Of a stretch of DNA of 64,000 nt, positions 34,501-45,205 are shown piece by piece. The notes beneath the pieces are model-generated. The model was given only the letters and a program-made list of their open reading frames with translations, searched no databases and was not told the origin of the DNA. Made by a program: the position numbers and the translations under genes. Each line of letters starts with the position of its first letter. Position 1 is the stretch's first letter. Source of the stretch: Ophiura sarsii (Eukaryota; Echinodermata; Ophiuroidea; Amphilepidida; Ophiuridae); assembly GCA_035610835.1 (NCBI GenBank), contig CM069441.1, positions 98,760,180 through 98,824,179 of the forward strand. Direction: 5' to 3'.

Positions 34501-36257
34501 AAGTTCACAGATGTGTATCATGCGACGAGGAGACCAGAACTACCAACCAGGGGATTGACTTATTTCTTATCTGCCCATTGTTGAGATTTGGTTCAGTATA
34601 GCGCACTCTATAAATCCTTCACCCGGAAGTTACAGGGTAAACTGTCAATCATTCGTTGTGAATGAATATTCAGTCATGACTATTCATGACCTCACACCAT
34701 GTGATCGTCGCGATCCGGCGTCCTTCCTAACTGATCTGATTACAATATTCATAAAATGCAAATAACGCCACGCCCCTCCTCTGTCACTGTCAGACGAAGC
34801 CATCCACAATTTAAAATTCGTATTTTGTTCTACGTAAATCAATTTCAAAATAACCAATTATGAATGTTTCGTGTCATATAAGAACTCAATTCTGCCATCA
34901 TCAAAGCAAATCAGTTCTACTCTAAATCACAATCAGCTTTTTTTACCATTGATGTTCTATTTTTGTGCCACAAATCATGTTTTGAGCCGATAAAATCCAC
35001 CACGTCTTAGGTCGTCTGGTTTGCTACGACCATGATAGTGCGCCCGCTACAAAACCGTCACCCGTGAATTTGGTTTTAGTAGGTGTGACCTCTCCCATAA
35101 TTATAGACTCCCTGTACCAACGCACACGAAATTACGATTCGAGTACGGCGGGAAAGTGTTGCCGAGTCTAATCATCGCGGCCTAAATAAAATGGAAATAC
35201 CTAAAATGATAAATATTAATTTAAGGAAACTAACAGGGTCTATAACTAGAGAGATGTATGAAGTGTTATAAAATTACACGCTTGGGTCATATTCTGATGA
35301 AACCAGACTCAAAAAATTGCGCGGGCCAGGCTCACGTTGGCTGAATGAAATGGAAGTAAGACAAATATGGAATTTACTTGATCTGTATCCCCATCACATC
35401 CAAAACATGTAAGCGACTTACAATAAGATTAAGAGTTTCCTCTCCTTTTCCAGCTTGCTCTTCAAGTATTTCTGCGTCAAATCCCATATCTTCGATTATG
35501 ATTCTGATCTTTTCTGAAGTCATAACATGTGGATCATGAGTCACGTGAGCCTGCTCTGCCATCAGTGATACCACGGCAGAATCGATTCCTATGATGGTAT
35601 TCAAGCATCAAGTGTACGACCATTACATTATTGACACTAAAGCGAGAATACGAGCGTAAAATCTATCCTTCGACAGATGTAATCAGCAAACGGGAAGAAG
35701 GCCATCGACACTACATGTAAGGTCAGATGTTGTTAGACTTTTATACTTTGAAAGGTATAATTGACGGTTTCGAAATTGGAGGAATCTAATATCATTGAAT
35801 ATAGGTACTGATGGCTAGTAGTCAGGCCATAACTAAAAAGTTGTCAGTTTTAAAGGTTTGCCATGATAATCATAACATTTCAAAGTGAAATAACAGGTTT
35901 GCTTCAAAAGGATAGAGAGCCCACGAGACTGTCTCATTAATATTGCTAACTTATCATCATATCATGACTCTGCTACCAGAAATCGTTTGACAAAACACTG
36001 ATGATACTGAACATGCTGAATTGAACTGTCTAAGTTTTGGCGAAACATCTGTTCTATTCACCATGCATGAGATATTGGTTTTGTTGAAGGAATGAAACTC
36101 TATTTTATACAAGCTTACCTTTTTGTTTGCCGAGTTGCTTTTCAATTGAGTTAACGCAAGATGCGCACGTCATCCCTTTAATTCTCAGCGTAGATCTTAC
36201 AAACTCCTCCTCCAATCTTTGGTACCCCACTTTGGTAAGCCCAGCCAGCTCAACCAT
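21704..36257 (-). CDS. ATP7: Copper-transporting P1B-type ATPase (ATP7A/B family), C-terminal tail exon not found
   Basis: Exons in transcript order (reverse strand): 36257-36119, 35588-35422, 32897-32736, 32032-31953, 31834-31666, 31164-30931, 29319-29179, 28830-28722, 28032-27908, 27322-27194, 26671-26465, 26042-25860, 25403-25253, 24471-24301, 23825-23683, 23178-22975, 22593-22476, 21806-21704. Phases match at every junction, giving about 912 residues. The ATG at 36257 is preceded 15 nt upstream by an in-frame TAA and a tttacag acceptor, so the N-terminus is fixed. The protein pumps Cu(I) into the trans-Golgi lumen or out of the cell using ATP. Visible landmarks: two HMA domains (GMTCASC, GMTCSSC), eight predicted membrane spans, TGES of the actuator domain, the intramembrane CPC metal site, DKTGT (phosphorylated Asp), SEHPLG and TGDN of the nucleotide domain, [10 protein letters not shown], and the YN...P and M..S residues of the last spans. 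Vertebrate ATP7 has six HMA domains; this has two. The donor at 21703 (gtaagt, phase 2) requires one more exon for the cytosolic tail, which I could not identify. Confidence 0.96.
22975..26042 (-). CDS. ATP7: ATP7 exons 12-16: phosphorylation and nucleotide-binding domains
   Basis: Exon 26042-25860 carries [16 protein letters not shown] and ANSEHPLG. Exon 25403-25253 carries [12 protein letters not shown], equivalent to the PGCGISC segment of vertebrate ATP7, with Tyr where Cys is usual. Exon 24471-24301 carries [11 protein letters not shown] and [11 protein letters not shown]. Exon 23825-23683 carries [13 protein letters not shown] and [14 protein letters not shown]. Exon 23178-22975 carries [14 protein letters not shown] and [11 protein letters not shown]. 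The exon at 25253-25403 was found by matching phases and family order; its acceptor is tccag. Confidence 0.94.
23229..23600. repeat. 10-bp minisatellite (aaatgaaagt)n
   Basis: About 35 imperfect copies of AAATGAAAGT fill this part of the ATP7 intron between exons 15 and 16. It begins about 50 bp beyond the acceptor of the 22975-23178 exon and ends about 80 bp from the donor of the 23683-23825 exon. Confidence 0.95.
23857..24120. repeat. TACGTA-rich palindromic element, copy A
   Basis: An inverted-repeat element with ends near GAAACTAGTACGTATG and CATACGTACTAGTTTTTC and an inner pair around atgaaaattaaat/caattttcat. A related copy (B) lies at 26860-27165. Both are in ATP7 introns. Confidence 0.7.
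24590..25030 (-). mobile_element. Penelope-like retroelement 3' fragment with GIY-YIG endonuclease end
   Basis: The reverse-strand frame 25028-24675 encodes the C-terminal half of the GIY-YIG endonuclease of Penelope-like elements: [28 protein letters not shown], then [15 protein letters not shown] and an ending with NGDEGG. The following 80 bp (to about 24595) is a plausible 3' UTR. The N-terminal RT part is missing. It sits in the ATP7 intron between exons 13 and 14, in the same orientation as the gene. Confidence 0.8.
26465..27322 (-). CDS. ATP7: ATP7 exons 10-11: spans 5-6 with CPC metal site
   Basis: Exon 27322-27194 carries [20 protein letters not shown]. Exon 26671-26465 carries [20 protein letters not shown], with the CPC motif required for Cu(I) transport, followed by [13 protein letters not shown]. 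The intron between them contains one copy of the TACGTA-rich palindromic element. Confidence 0.96.
26860..27165. repeat. TACGTA-rich palindromic element, copy B
   Basis: Inverted arms include gcaccaatgaaaattgaact / aattttcatcggcggcgct and traces of the tacgtactag end. It is related to copy A at 23857-24120. It ends about 30 bp from ATP7 exon 10. Confidence 0.65.
27379..27870. mobile_element. MITE with GGGCCGT ends
   Basis: Inverted ends GGGCCGTTTTCTCCTAC and GTACGAGAATACGGCCC. The interior is full of gtttaac/gttaaac motifs in both orientations. The ends resemble the CCCGTATTC-type ends of the PIF/Harbinger element at 39.0 kb. Confidence 0.6.
27908..29319 (-). CDS. ATP7: ATP7 exons 7-9: actuator domain
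   Basis: Exons 29319-29179, 28830-28722 and 28032-27908 encode the A-domain: the [10 protein letters not shown] start, GGKLPVDG, the [13 protein letters not shown] block with the TGE dephosphorylation loop, then [17 protein letters not shown] and [17 protein letters not shown] leading into span 5. All phases agree (0, 1, 0). Confidence 0.95.
29685..30366. repeat. Foldback element, family F, copy 1 (about 680 bp)
   Basis: The two arms (about 29685-30010 and 30035-30366) are near-perfect reverse complements with a centre near 30025. Ends: CTGTCAAGTGTCGTTGTA and TACAACGACACTTGACAG. It lies in the ATP7 intron between exons 6 and 7. A second family member is at 36950-37628. Confidence 0.9.
30931..32032 (-). 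CDS. ATP7: ATP7 exons 4-6: membrane spans 1-4
   Basis: Exon 32032-31953 links HMA2 to the membrane domain ([14 protein letters not shown]...). Exon 31834-31666 has [20 protein letters not shown] and a second span ending WIFATVVQ. Exon 31164-30931 has [15 protein letters not shown], a span in [20 protein letters not shown] and a span in [15 protein letters not shown]. The GG kink (VGGQ..Y) of P1B ATPases is present. Confidence 0.93.
32736..32897 (-). CDS. ATP7: ATP7 exon 3: HMA domain 2
   Basis: The exon has 54 codons, phase 0-0, from [10 protein letters not shown] to IMETIE. The family reads IEDMGF at this point, and the next exon starts DAGFEC, so the best join is directly after IE. That makes the donor GC (GAG|gcaaag) rather than GT. 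A GT donor 27 nt downstream would add nine residues that the family lacks. Confidence 0.88.
32938..34000. mobile_element. Mariner-type element, about 1.06 kb, no intact transposase
   Basis: Inverted ends TACGAGGGTCATTCAAT and ATTGAATGACCCTCGTA with TA duplications. ACGAGGGTCATTC ends are typical of mariner elements. Several short frames exist inside, but none shows a recognisable transposase. The element starts only 40 bp upstream of the acceptor of ATP7 exon 3. Confidence 0.75.
34213..34345. mobile_element. hAT-like short element with internal poly-G tract
   Basis: The left end GTGGCGTAGCT and right end AGCTACGCCACTG are inverted. ATGGTGAA is present directly on both sides (34205-34212 and 34346-34353), an 8-bp target duplication typical of hAT. 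A run of more than 20 G starts at about 34229. Relatives: 52325-52522 and 45998. Confidence 0.75.
35422..36257 (-). CDS. ATP7: ATP7 exons 1-2: start codon and HMA domain 1
   Basis: Exon 1 begins in a short 5' UTR (acceptor at 36291-36292) and encodes [20 protein letters not shown], then [20 protein letters not shown]. The Cys pair binds Cu(I). Exon 2 completes the ferredoxin-like fold ([10 protein letters not shown] ... [14 protein letters not shown]) and ends phase 0 at gtaagt. An upstream non-coding first exon must exist but is not visible. Confidence 0.92.
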
Positions 36258-36949
36258 GATTATAAGTTGTTAGTTTTTCTTCACCTTTGGCTGTAAAATA
36301 TGACAGGGTGGTTTGAGAAGGCTACTGAAGACTTACTTGTATTAGTCTTCAAAAGCAGTAAGTAACGGCTTTGTTTGATAATACTCAATATTGCGCTCAA
36401 CATACTCAATAGAAGAAAACCAAACTAAGTACGGGATAAAGATAAACGCACGATTCTGTCTGACTCTTTAGTTCCTTTAAGCGGACCAATAGCCCTTAGG
36501 AAATACGGTATATATTTATTAGCCGAATGGATGGAACAACACACACGGAAGACCATTGCGTCATGTTGAAACGTCGGATGGTTTGGCATCCGTATCAAAC
36601 TGGAAACAGTCCCTGTAAGCAGTAGGCCTACTTTTAATGCTCACCATTTAGCTTCTCTATAGGTGTCTGAAAATAGTAGGCTTATGTATCAAAAGTGCAG
36701 CACTTGTTTTGAGACTAGATTCGTGAATATTATACAAGCTATGATTTGTACTTAAAAAGAAGGTAATTTATTCAAATTGTGCCATTGCTAGGAAGCTTTT
36801 CACAGTATAACAATAACATAAAAAGGATACGAGAAAAAGCGTTGCTTTTTAATTTATACTCGAGTAATGTTTTCATGAGTAATGTTACATTACAAAGTAC
36901 TTACTATTTTGTTCTACTTACAGGTAAAAACAAACAAAGGTTGCCCTCA

Positions 36950-37628
36950 AATGCCATAGATCTTAAGAGAAGTGTCAACCCAAAATATATGAAATTTATC
37001 AAGCACTGTAACTTTTAAACTAATAATGTAATGTACATAAAAGTACACAATTTTTCAAATGAAATGAGTCGGAGAATCAATTATTTGTATTAAATTTCCC
37101 CAAAAATTGTGATTTCTACATTTTTGCCCCAAAATCACTTTTTTGGCGCCAAACATTTTCAGACAACCTTACAAAATCAGTTTTTGATTAAAAATTTAAA
37201 AATTTCACCAAAATCATCTAACGTCAATTATCTAGGAAGCACTTTTCTTTTGGCTTAAACATTTTTAGTTTTGAAAATATTGACAATTTTTGGCACTTTT
37301 GGTCAATATTTTCAAAACTAAAAAATGTTAAGCCAACAAAAAAAAGGTGCTTCCTAGATAATTGACTTTCGATGATTTTGGTGAAATTTTGATATTTTTA
37401 ATTAAAAACTGATTTTGATAGGTTGTCTGAAAATTGTTGTCGCCAAAAAAGTGATTTTTGGGCAAAAATGTAGAAATCACTATTTTTGGGGAAACTTAAT
37501 ACCAAAAATGGATTCTCCGACTCATTTCCTTTGGAAAATTGAATACTTTTATGTACATTACATTATTAGTTTAAAAGTTACAGTGCTTGATAAATTTCAT
37601 ATATTTTGGGTTGACACTTCCCTTAAAA
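36950..37628. repeat. Foldback element, family F, copy 2
   Basis: Arms of about 320 bp around a centre near 37290. Ends: AAGTGTCAACCCAAAATAT and ATATTTTGGGTTGACACTT. The inner blocks (caagcactgtaac, gtacataaaagta, atgaaatgagtcgg) are shared with copy 1 at 29685-30366, so this is one family. Confidence 0.9.
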
Positions 37629-37726
37629 TTAAGGTGTGTTTTTTTTGTTGGGAAGAGGGGGTGGCGAAATGTCAATTGTACTTATGATTCTAGTGATAAC
37701 AGTTTAAACTATTTATTCAAGCAAAT

Positions 37727-38566
37727 GTATCACTGAAATCTCATCTACAGCCGTCTGGCATTACTAGCACTTTTAATAGCGCCCTCTATAGATAGATCAA
37801 ACCCTTAGTGAATTGCATGACTATTATCAAAGCTACCGGAAGAATTACCAGCCAGAAATCACCACAACCTGCCAATTTAAGGAAAAATGCACCCATATTT
37901 TTGGTCTAAGATAAAAATAGTGTTTTCATAGAATATGATGGTAAAGAAAAGGAAAGGGGCGTGACCTGAATTTTTGCATTATTAAGCATGTTTCAGGTGT
38001 TGGTCCAACATGTATTGTGTGTGTGCTTCGCTAGTACAGTGTACATTGGTGTTATAATGCATTGAATGGGAGCCGTGGGTTCACAATTGGTGAAGGTAAT
38101 ATGGGACAGCCAGCATGACGGTATGCAAATGCCTTAAAGGTCCCGTATTACCCACACCTAACCTACTTTTTTTCTCTTTTTTGTGTGTAGAAATGTACCT
38201 TTTTTTTGTACCAATGTACTTCATGCATTATTAACTCTTAAATAGATTACTGGACCATTATTTATGGTTTTTTAACAGTTACTCTTTAAATAAAAAATGT
38301 CAAATAACTTTTCATATCAAAACAATGTCCTCAAAACAATGTCCCGTATTACCTTTACGTGTAGGTAAGATGGGACATTTATGATGACGTCAGTATTTGA
38401 TAATAACAGCCAAACCAAACATAGAATGACTCTGTTTTTTTATTACAATAAAGGTTTATAAAATGTAGATTACAAATAACAAACTTTTCTTAAATTTGAG
38501 TCAGTTATTTTGTATTTTAATTATGCAAATGTCTTAAAGGTCCCGTATTACCCACACCTACCCTAT
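37727..38566. mobile_element. TIR DNA element, copy 2 (left end missing)
   Basis: About 840 bp align with 19030-19870, starting at atcactgaaatctcatctac and ending ATTACCCACACCTACCCTAT. The left terminal repeat present in copy 1 is absent. The right flank (tcaagcagaaaatagtaata...) resembles 18455-18500, which has no insertion. Confidence 0.85.
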
Positions 38567-38999
38567 TCATGTCAAGCAGAAAATAGTAATATTTTGACAA
38601 TTTGCTTACAATTGAAATCTACTCTAATTTTTAAGATTTTAAGATCGGCGCAACACTTTTTGGTTTGGTCTTATTGATTCAAAAGATATTGAAAACAACC
38701 TTCCGCTGCCCTTGGTCAATAATACAATAACGTTGATGGTCTCTAATTGTATGAATATATTCCAATAGAGGGCATCCGTGTGTCGGCCATATTTGCGGGA
38801 ACCAAACTCTGTTTTAAAAGTAAAAAATTCCAACACCACAGATATATAAATAATATTACCAATACACATGCTGATGGATACTCGTTCAAAATAACCCGCC
38901 AAATAACCCGCCAAAAAACCCGCCGAGAACCTTTTGTTACGGGCACGTATGAGTGAAGTGGATACTCTCTATAATACCACTCGTCACTCAGGTCATAAC

Positions 39000-40540
39000 A
39001 GCCCGTATTCATAAAAATTAGCAATTGCTTTTACTAACCTTTTACTAACCATTTACTTGAATCTTTATACATAAAATTAAGCAAAATCTAGAAATTAAGC
39101 AAAAGTAATTACTAATTCTTATAAGTATTATTGCTAGACAGATTAGTAAATTCATGAAAGGTTATTCATAAAAACTCATGAGAACGAGCATTTACTTGTG
39201 TTTTTACAAGCACCTCCATTTGAAGCTTGTCCTTTTGCCAACACAGTCATATCACTTTTGCTGCCATGTTTTTACCTATGAGATGACAACCTAAGGTATA
39301 ATGTATAATAAGGACAGGTTTGACCGTACTAAATTCAATCCTACCCCCTACAGAACATTATTTAGGTTTGACAAGGAACATAGGGATTGGCTTGCCGAAA
39401 CATTAATACAGGAAAATAATGAGAATCGTAGTGGATGTTTGACACCATTGGCGCAAATGGAAACGACTTTGGCTTATTTAGCTGATCCAGGCAGGAAAGG
39501 TGAGAAGAGACTCGTCTTCCTGATCCGGCTATCAAACGTCTATAGGCCAGCAGATCATGGGCATATATCAGGCCACTGTTTCCAAATAGGTCACACATAC
39601 TTTAAATTGCATTGTTGCATTATTGTTATACAGGGTGTATCAAAAAAATTAGGACTCTGTTTCATGACGGTGTAAATCTTATTATAATCATTAGACCATG
39701 ACCAATTTAGTCTCAATGTAAAGCCCAATTAATTATTATGATATCCTGAAAATATAAGATCAATCCGATGCAAAATAAGAAAACTAGCGTACTTTGCGTA
39801 AACCATGTGATTTACTGGTTTGTACAATGGGGTCTACATGTACAGACCACCAGTAAATAACATGGTTTACGTTTCAATACGTTATAATAATTGTCAACAT
39901 AGTAAATAATCTATCAGTCAATAGCAAAGTTTAGTTTGGTAATCCATTAATTCTGGCACAAATCAATAGGCCTACTGGCTAAATAATCCGCAAAACAGAT
40001 GCATGCATATTTAGTGCAAATTAAAAAAAGATGTGTTAAATAGGCCTAGTTCTCGAACCCACTGTGGATGGTTCATTGAGTTACAAATCGAGTACTTTCA
40101 TGTTACTCGACTGTTACTGTGTGAATTCCCATTGTACAAACTGTTACTGTGTGAATTCCCATTGTACAAACCAGTAAATGACATGGTTTACACAAAGTAC
40201 GCTAGTTTTCTTATTTTTTATCGGATTGATCTCATATTTTCAGGATATCATAATAATTAATTGGGCTTTACATTGAGACTAAATTGGTCATGGTCCAATA
40301 ACTATAATAAGAATTACACCGTCATGAAACAGAGTCCTATTTTTTTGGATACACCCTGTATTGTCATATTCCGAGCAATTGCTAATTTGTGACAAGTGAT
40401 AGGTGTTCTCAAAAGTAAAAGCTTATGAATAAGTTTTTAGCAAGTACTAATATGCTAGACCTTTTACTTATCTAGTAATTGCTTTTACTTATATACTTTT
40501 ACTAGTTAGCATAATTACTTATTTTTATGAATACGGGCTA
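39000..40540. mobile_element. PIF/Harbinger-like element with nested mariner-like insertion
   Basis: Outer inverted ends AGCCCGTATTCATAAAAATTAG (first bases at 39001) and TTTTTATGAATACGGGCT, flanked by AAC on both sides, a 3-bp duplication as in PIF/Harbinger. The frame at 39301-39520 (plus) encodes FDKEHRDWLAETLIQE and CLTPLAQMETTLAYLADPG, which match the N-terminal helical region of HARBI1-type transposases. The catalytic part is gone. A second TIR element is inserted at 39631-40360. Confidence 0.7.
39631..40360. mobile_element. TIR element nested in the Harbinger remnant
   Basis: Ends TACAGGGTGTATCAAAAAAAT and ATTTTTTTGGATACACCCTGTA are inverted and flanked by TA. The subterminal agactctgtttcatgacgg block is also inverted, and the arms extend over about 200 bp. 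No transposase is seen. It is related in end structure to 5361-6036. Confidence 0.8.
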
Positions 40541-41308
40541 ACGTCTTTGGTCGCGATGAAACTTACCTCAGTAACATCAAAAGAAACAATCATCTGTATA
40601 CAAACCATTTACCACTGCTCCAATTGAAATACCCCGTGAAATACAGTGTTGTCCGGATAAAGCTGAAGAACGACTTTACTCATTCAAATAATCACAAAAG
40701 TGATCGAAATGAAGTGGAGTTGAAATTGGTCTATGTTATACACTCTATCAATAATCAGTTCCCATCCAATTTAATCAAATACGAATATTATGGTAAGTGA
40801 CCAGATTGATAATTAAGTGGCCGCAAAGTAGGAAATAGGATGTTGTAGGAAACAGGATGTTCCAGAGAGGGTCTACGATTTTATGAAATAACACAGTAAA
40901 TCAAACACACGCATACATGTAGATTGAACTTTAAGTAAAACGGTTTAAAACCCAAAGGGCGTAGCTTTTCTAAGCAATGGGCTTTCGCAAAGGGGGTTTG
41001 GGTTGTGGTTGTGGTGGGGGTGGTAGTTGGTGGGTCGTGGGGTCATAAATGATTTAAATATTTATGCTCCCCACCCCTTGCATGTTGCGCAGAAAGGCAC
41101 ATTGTTCCACGGTGTGGAGGGGTTAGGGGTTGGGGAGGGGGTGGATGGATGAGGGTGAGAGGTTGGTGGAGGACAATATGATTTCCAACAAAAATATGGA
41201 CATTTTCCCCGTGTCCCCTTTGGAGTCTGTGGTCCCTAACACGCGATCAAATTATTTGTATTAGTATTTTTAAACTTAGAAATGGAACTTATATCATTTT
41301 TGTCCACT

Positions 41309-41415
41309 GTATGACCTCAACAATACCTGCTCGTCTAGCAATCCTTTCTGTGCTTCAGGTATGTCATGACCTCAACAATACCTGCTACTCTAGCAATCTT
41401 TTCTGTGCTTCCGGT
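41309..41415. repeat. 54-bp direct duplication
   Basis: Two copies of a unit starting tgacctcaacaatacctgct and ending tatgtcat, with a few substitutions. Confidence 0.85.
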
Positions 41416-41512
41416 ATGTCATCCTTTCACAGGAAGCTTAAAGGGATATTATGGGATCTTTTCCAGGGCGCCCTCTATTCATTTTTTTTTTTAGAAATTA
41501 GATTTTCTTTGA

Positions 41513-42650
41513 AGTAAACAATATGCTTGACGAAACCAATATAATACTCACTTATTAATATTTCATCCTCATACATTGGAGGATTTCATCAGAATGGCAA
41601 TGATCCACTTTGGCGCGAAGAAACATCATCTTCAGAGTTGCCAGTTGATTTTACTTTTAGAAGTGGATCATAGACGTGACCGAGCAAAAAAGTCCCCTCC
41701 TCTCGGTAATTGAGTGTTCTGTACCCTCTCTTTCTGATTTACATCGCCTCGCGTACCTCTCTGGATCTCCTGTTGTGTTCACGACCTAATATGGTGGCCT
41801 CATTCCAGTAAATCCAGTCTATATTACATGATTTGCCCTAGCTACATGGTTTGAAATAGCGGATTTTGTCTGTTCTTGCTCTGAAGCCTTTCTCTCTGAT
41901 CTCGTGTATTTTTGTGTCTGCCTTCTATAGTCTCGGCTTGATATTCTGCTAAGCGGACTCCGAAAAGTCGAGAGGTCTCACCAACATACGTCAGCTTGCA
42001 GTTTTTGCATGGAATTTCGTAAATGCAGTTGCTGGTTTTGAGAGTGTCCCTCTTGTCCTACTACTAGGGTACACTAGAAGGCGTCTCAGAGTGTTGTGAG
42101 GCTTCATAGCAGTGTTGATGTTATACTTTTTGTAAATCCTGTGGATTCTTTCTGTGATGCCTTGTACATGGGACAACCACCATGCCTATCGTTTTGACTC
42201 CCTCATTCTTCTTCCTCTCCTTGGGCTTGTTTTTCTTTACTTCCATTTGGCGTTTTACTTTATTTATTGTCCATTCAGGGTATCCACATGTACCGCGATC
42301 TTGACGGATCCTGGTTTCTTCTTGCTGTTCCGCGTCTTCAGTTACAATAGAATTCATCCTATCAAGTAGAGTTCTTATGACACCTAGTTTTTGGTGGAGT
42401 GGATATGTTGAGACTCAAAGTTGAGATATTGGTCTGTGTGTGTTGGTTTGCGGTACACTAGAAGTTTGAAGCCGCCGTCGGGTTTTCTTACAATGCATGA
42501 GAGTATCTAAGAAAGGGATCTGTCCGTCTTTCTCTTCTTCGTGGGTGAATTTGATACCCCCAGAGGTGTCTCCGCTAGGTTGGTTACTTCGCCTTCGTCG
42601 ACAATTTCTAGTATGTCGTCCACATACCGCTTCCACAACCGAGGTTTACA
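41513..42650 (-). mobile_element. Penelope-like retroelement: RT end and GIY-YIG endonuclease, frameshifted
   Basis: Reading the reverse strand from 42650: LWKRYVDDILEIVDEGEV (RT catalytic YVDD), QIPFLDTLMHCK, then a frameshift to the VYRKPTHTDQYL-like block (visible as TNTHRPISQL), then SIVTEDAEQQEET. Further on comes a CKNCKLTYVGETSRLFG block with the YVGET variant of GIY-YIG, then YWNEATILGREHNRRSREV. Several stops and shifts show a dead copy. It interrupts a TTAA-type MITE whose halves are at 41438-41512 and 42650-42780. Confidence 0.82.
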
Positions 42651-43499
42651 GTTACATTTTCTTGCAGATTTACATTTATGATAAATCATAAATATATTCT
42701 GGGCTACAGAGGGATACGGTTCCTAATAACTTCAAAATCACAGTTTTAGAGCGAATTCTTTTCACTCCGCGCCGTGCTTCTTGAAAAGCCGTACAGTTAA
42801 GGGAACTTCAAGGGATTTTGACCATGCGATTTTTTTCGACCGGTTTTGATGATTACGTCACTCCTACGCCCCCTCCCCACCCCCACTTATCAAGATTTCA
42901 GCTGCTGGCGGGAAAAAATTGGGCGACATTACAAAAAACAAAAAAAATTGTCGGTACATCATGTCTTTCGTCGGTACAACTATGTTGTGGCCCCCCTGTT
43001 ATCAAAAGCTGGGTACGCCACTGGTGGCAAAGAATTAACAAATACCAAATACCTATTTGAATGTAGTTATTTCCCAATTACCATAAAATGCTGTCCGAGC
43101 CGGGGATAGAATATTTTGAAACGACGTTTTATTGCACAAAGAAAACTGATTTTTCTCAATCCTTACAGCTGTAAATTTGTGTATGTAATAAAAGTGTAAA
43201 AATGTAGAAATCCCGGTTTTTATCCTAATTGAGAGCGCAGCCTTCAAAACATCTCGTAGTATCCCTTTAAGACAGGTAGATATTTGCCATTTCCTATGTT
43301 CTTATTGGCTTATTCGAGCACAATAAAGTACGTAATTTCTTAGAGGACAAACAAAAATCCTTTAAAGGACTTATGATGGCCTACCGAAGGGGCCAATTAT
43401 TATTATAAATACGAAATTGATTGGCTATTTTATCTGAAGCATTTGCATTTAACAGTTGCTGTGCAATGTCCAAGCCAGGGTCCCTCGAATGAATTTGCA

Positions 43500-43786
<287 letters not shown>

Positions 43787-43852
43787 AATTTATTGCTATA
43801 ATTGATTGAACGAATGACCGGTACTGATCCCTGCATGTAGACAATTTGTCAA

Positions 43853-44042
43853 TGGAATTCCATACCTTTTTGGCACAAGTTCTTGGAATTCCAGACTTTT
43901 CACAATTTAGACCGGAATTCCAGACTTTTTCCCCACCAATTCCAGACTTTTTTGAAGTTTGATCTGTAATTCCATACTTTTTTGAAGTTTGATTTGGAAT
44001 TCCATACTTTTTTTGAAGTTTGATCTGGAATTCCATATACTT
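43853..44042. repeat. About 34-bp tandem repeats
   Basis: Five or six diverged units of the type gaattccatacttttttgaa...gtttgatctg run from the microsatellite to 44042. Confidence 0.85.
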
Positions 44043-45205
44043 TTCATAGAGGGAGTCATGAAATTTCGGACTAAAATTATAATAAAAATGTTTGTCCTCT
44101 ATAGGGGGGGGGGGGGGGGGGGGTAATTATTATCTCGAATAGCCCATTACAACACCTGCGTAGTTATAGCCCCGTTCTATAGTGTTGCTGTGAACACTAC
44201 GTTCATTGTGTGGCAAATCGTTTCGAGGGAGTAACTATTTTTTTGCAAGCGCCCAGTACAAACTTCCGGGTTTGCGCACGTACGCTAATGTTCGCACGCA
44301 CACTAACTAGTAGGCCTACGTACGTCCCGGGCCTACGTCCATGTCCATGCATTGTAGATCAATAGCATTATGACAACTGACCATCGGTTCTCTGATACAG
44401 CGAATGTTAATAAAAATTCCATTGAAATGGAATGGGGGCGATCCAAGAGAAAAAAAGCATATTTTGTAACCTAACATCCACAACTCACCACTTATTAGAC
44501 AACAAGTGGAGATTTCTCCTTAGTCAAACAAGATAAGATATAAACAAGATAAGCTATTTTATTTCTCTGTTGGGATATATATATATAATAACATCTTTTT
44601 GACTCCAGCACAGACTGCGGGTACCGGTACTGTTAAAATAAACTGCATAGGTACATGTAATTTACAAAGACTACATACATGGCACCCTCCACTTATGTCT
44701 AGAAAGACCAAAATGTGTACATTTTTGCAATCACATGCTAATAGAGTGGCTTCGCCCCCCAAAAAGTGACTCGCTCACATAGACTTATAAATCTGTGATC
44801 GCCCATCACTATATCAGGGATTAATACCACGGGCTACTATTAGTCAAAAATAATATCGGGGTCAGGTCACGGTCATTCGCTCACAAAAGCTTGAACAACT
44901 AACGTCTTTTGTCAGCTTTTTTATGATATTGACAATACGATATTGAAAATGCAACCATATCAGGTGCATTAGCCTTTAGTTGTTCCATGTTGAGCATTAT
45001 TTGTTGTACGAGGCACGGTATAATGAGTGAGTTTTTTATGTTTGAACTTTACACAAACTTTTTATTTTTTTTATGAGTCAAGCTCAAGCCGTTTCATGGT
45101 TTTAATATTTTGTTACCGTCATAATGATAAGACATACAGGTCAAATCTTATCTAGTCTTAAATCTTTTAATATTATGTAAGTACTATATATGTATTGTAG
45201 TGCAT

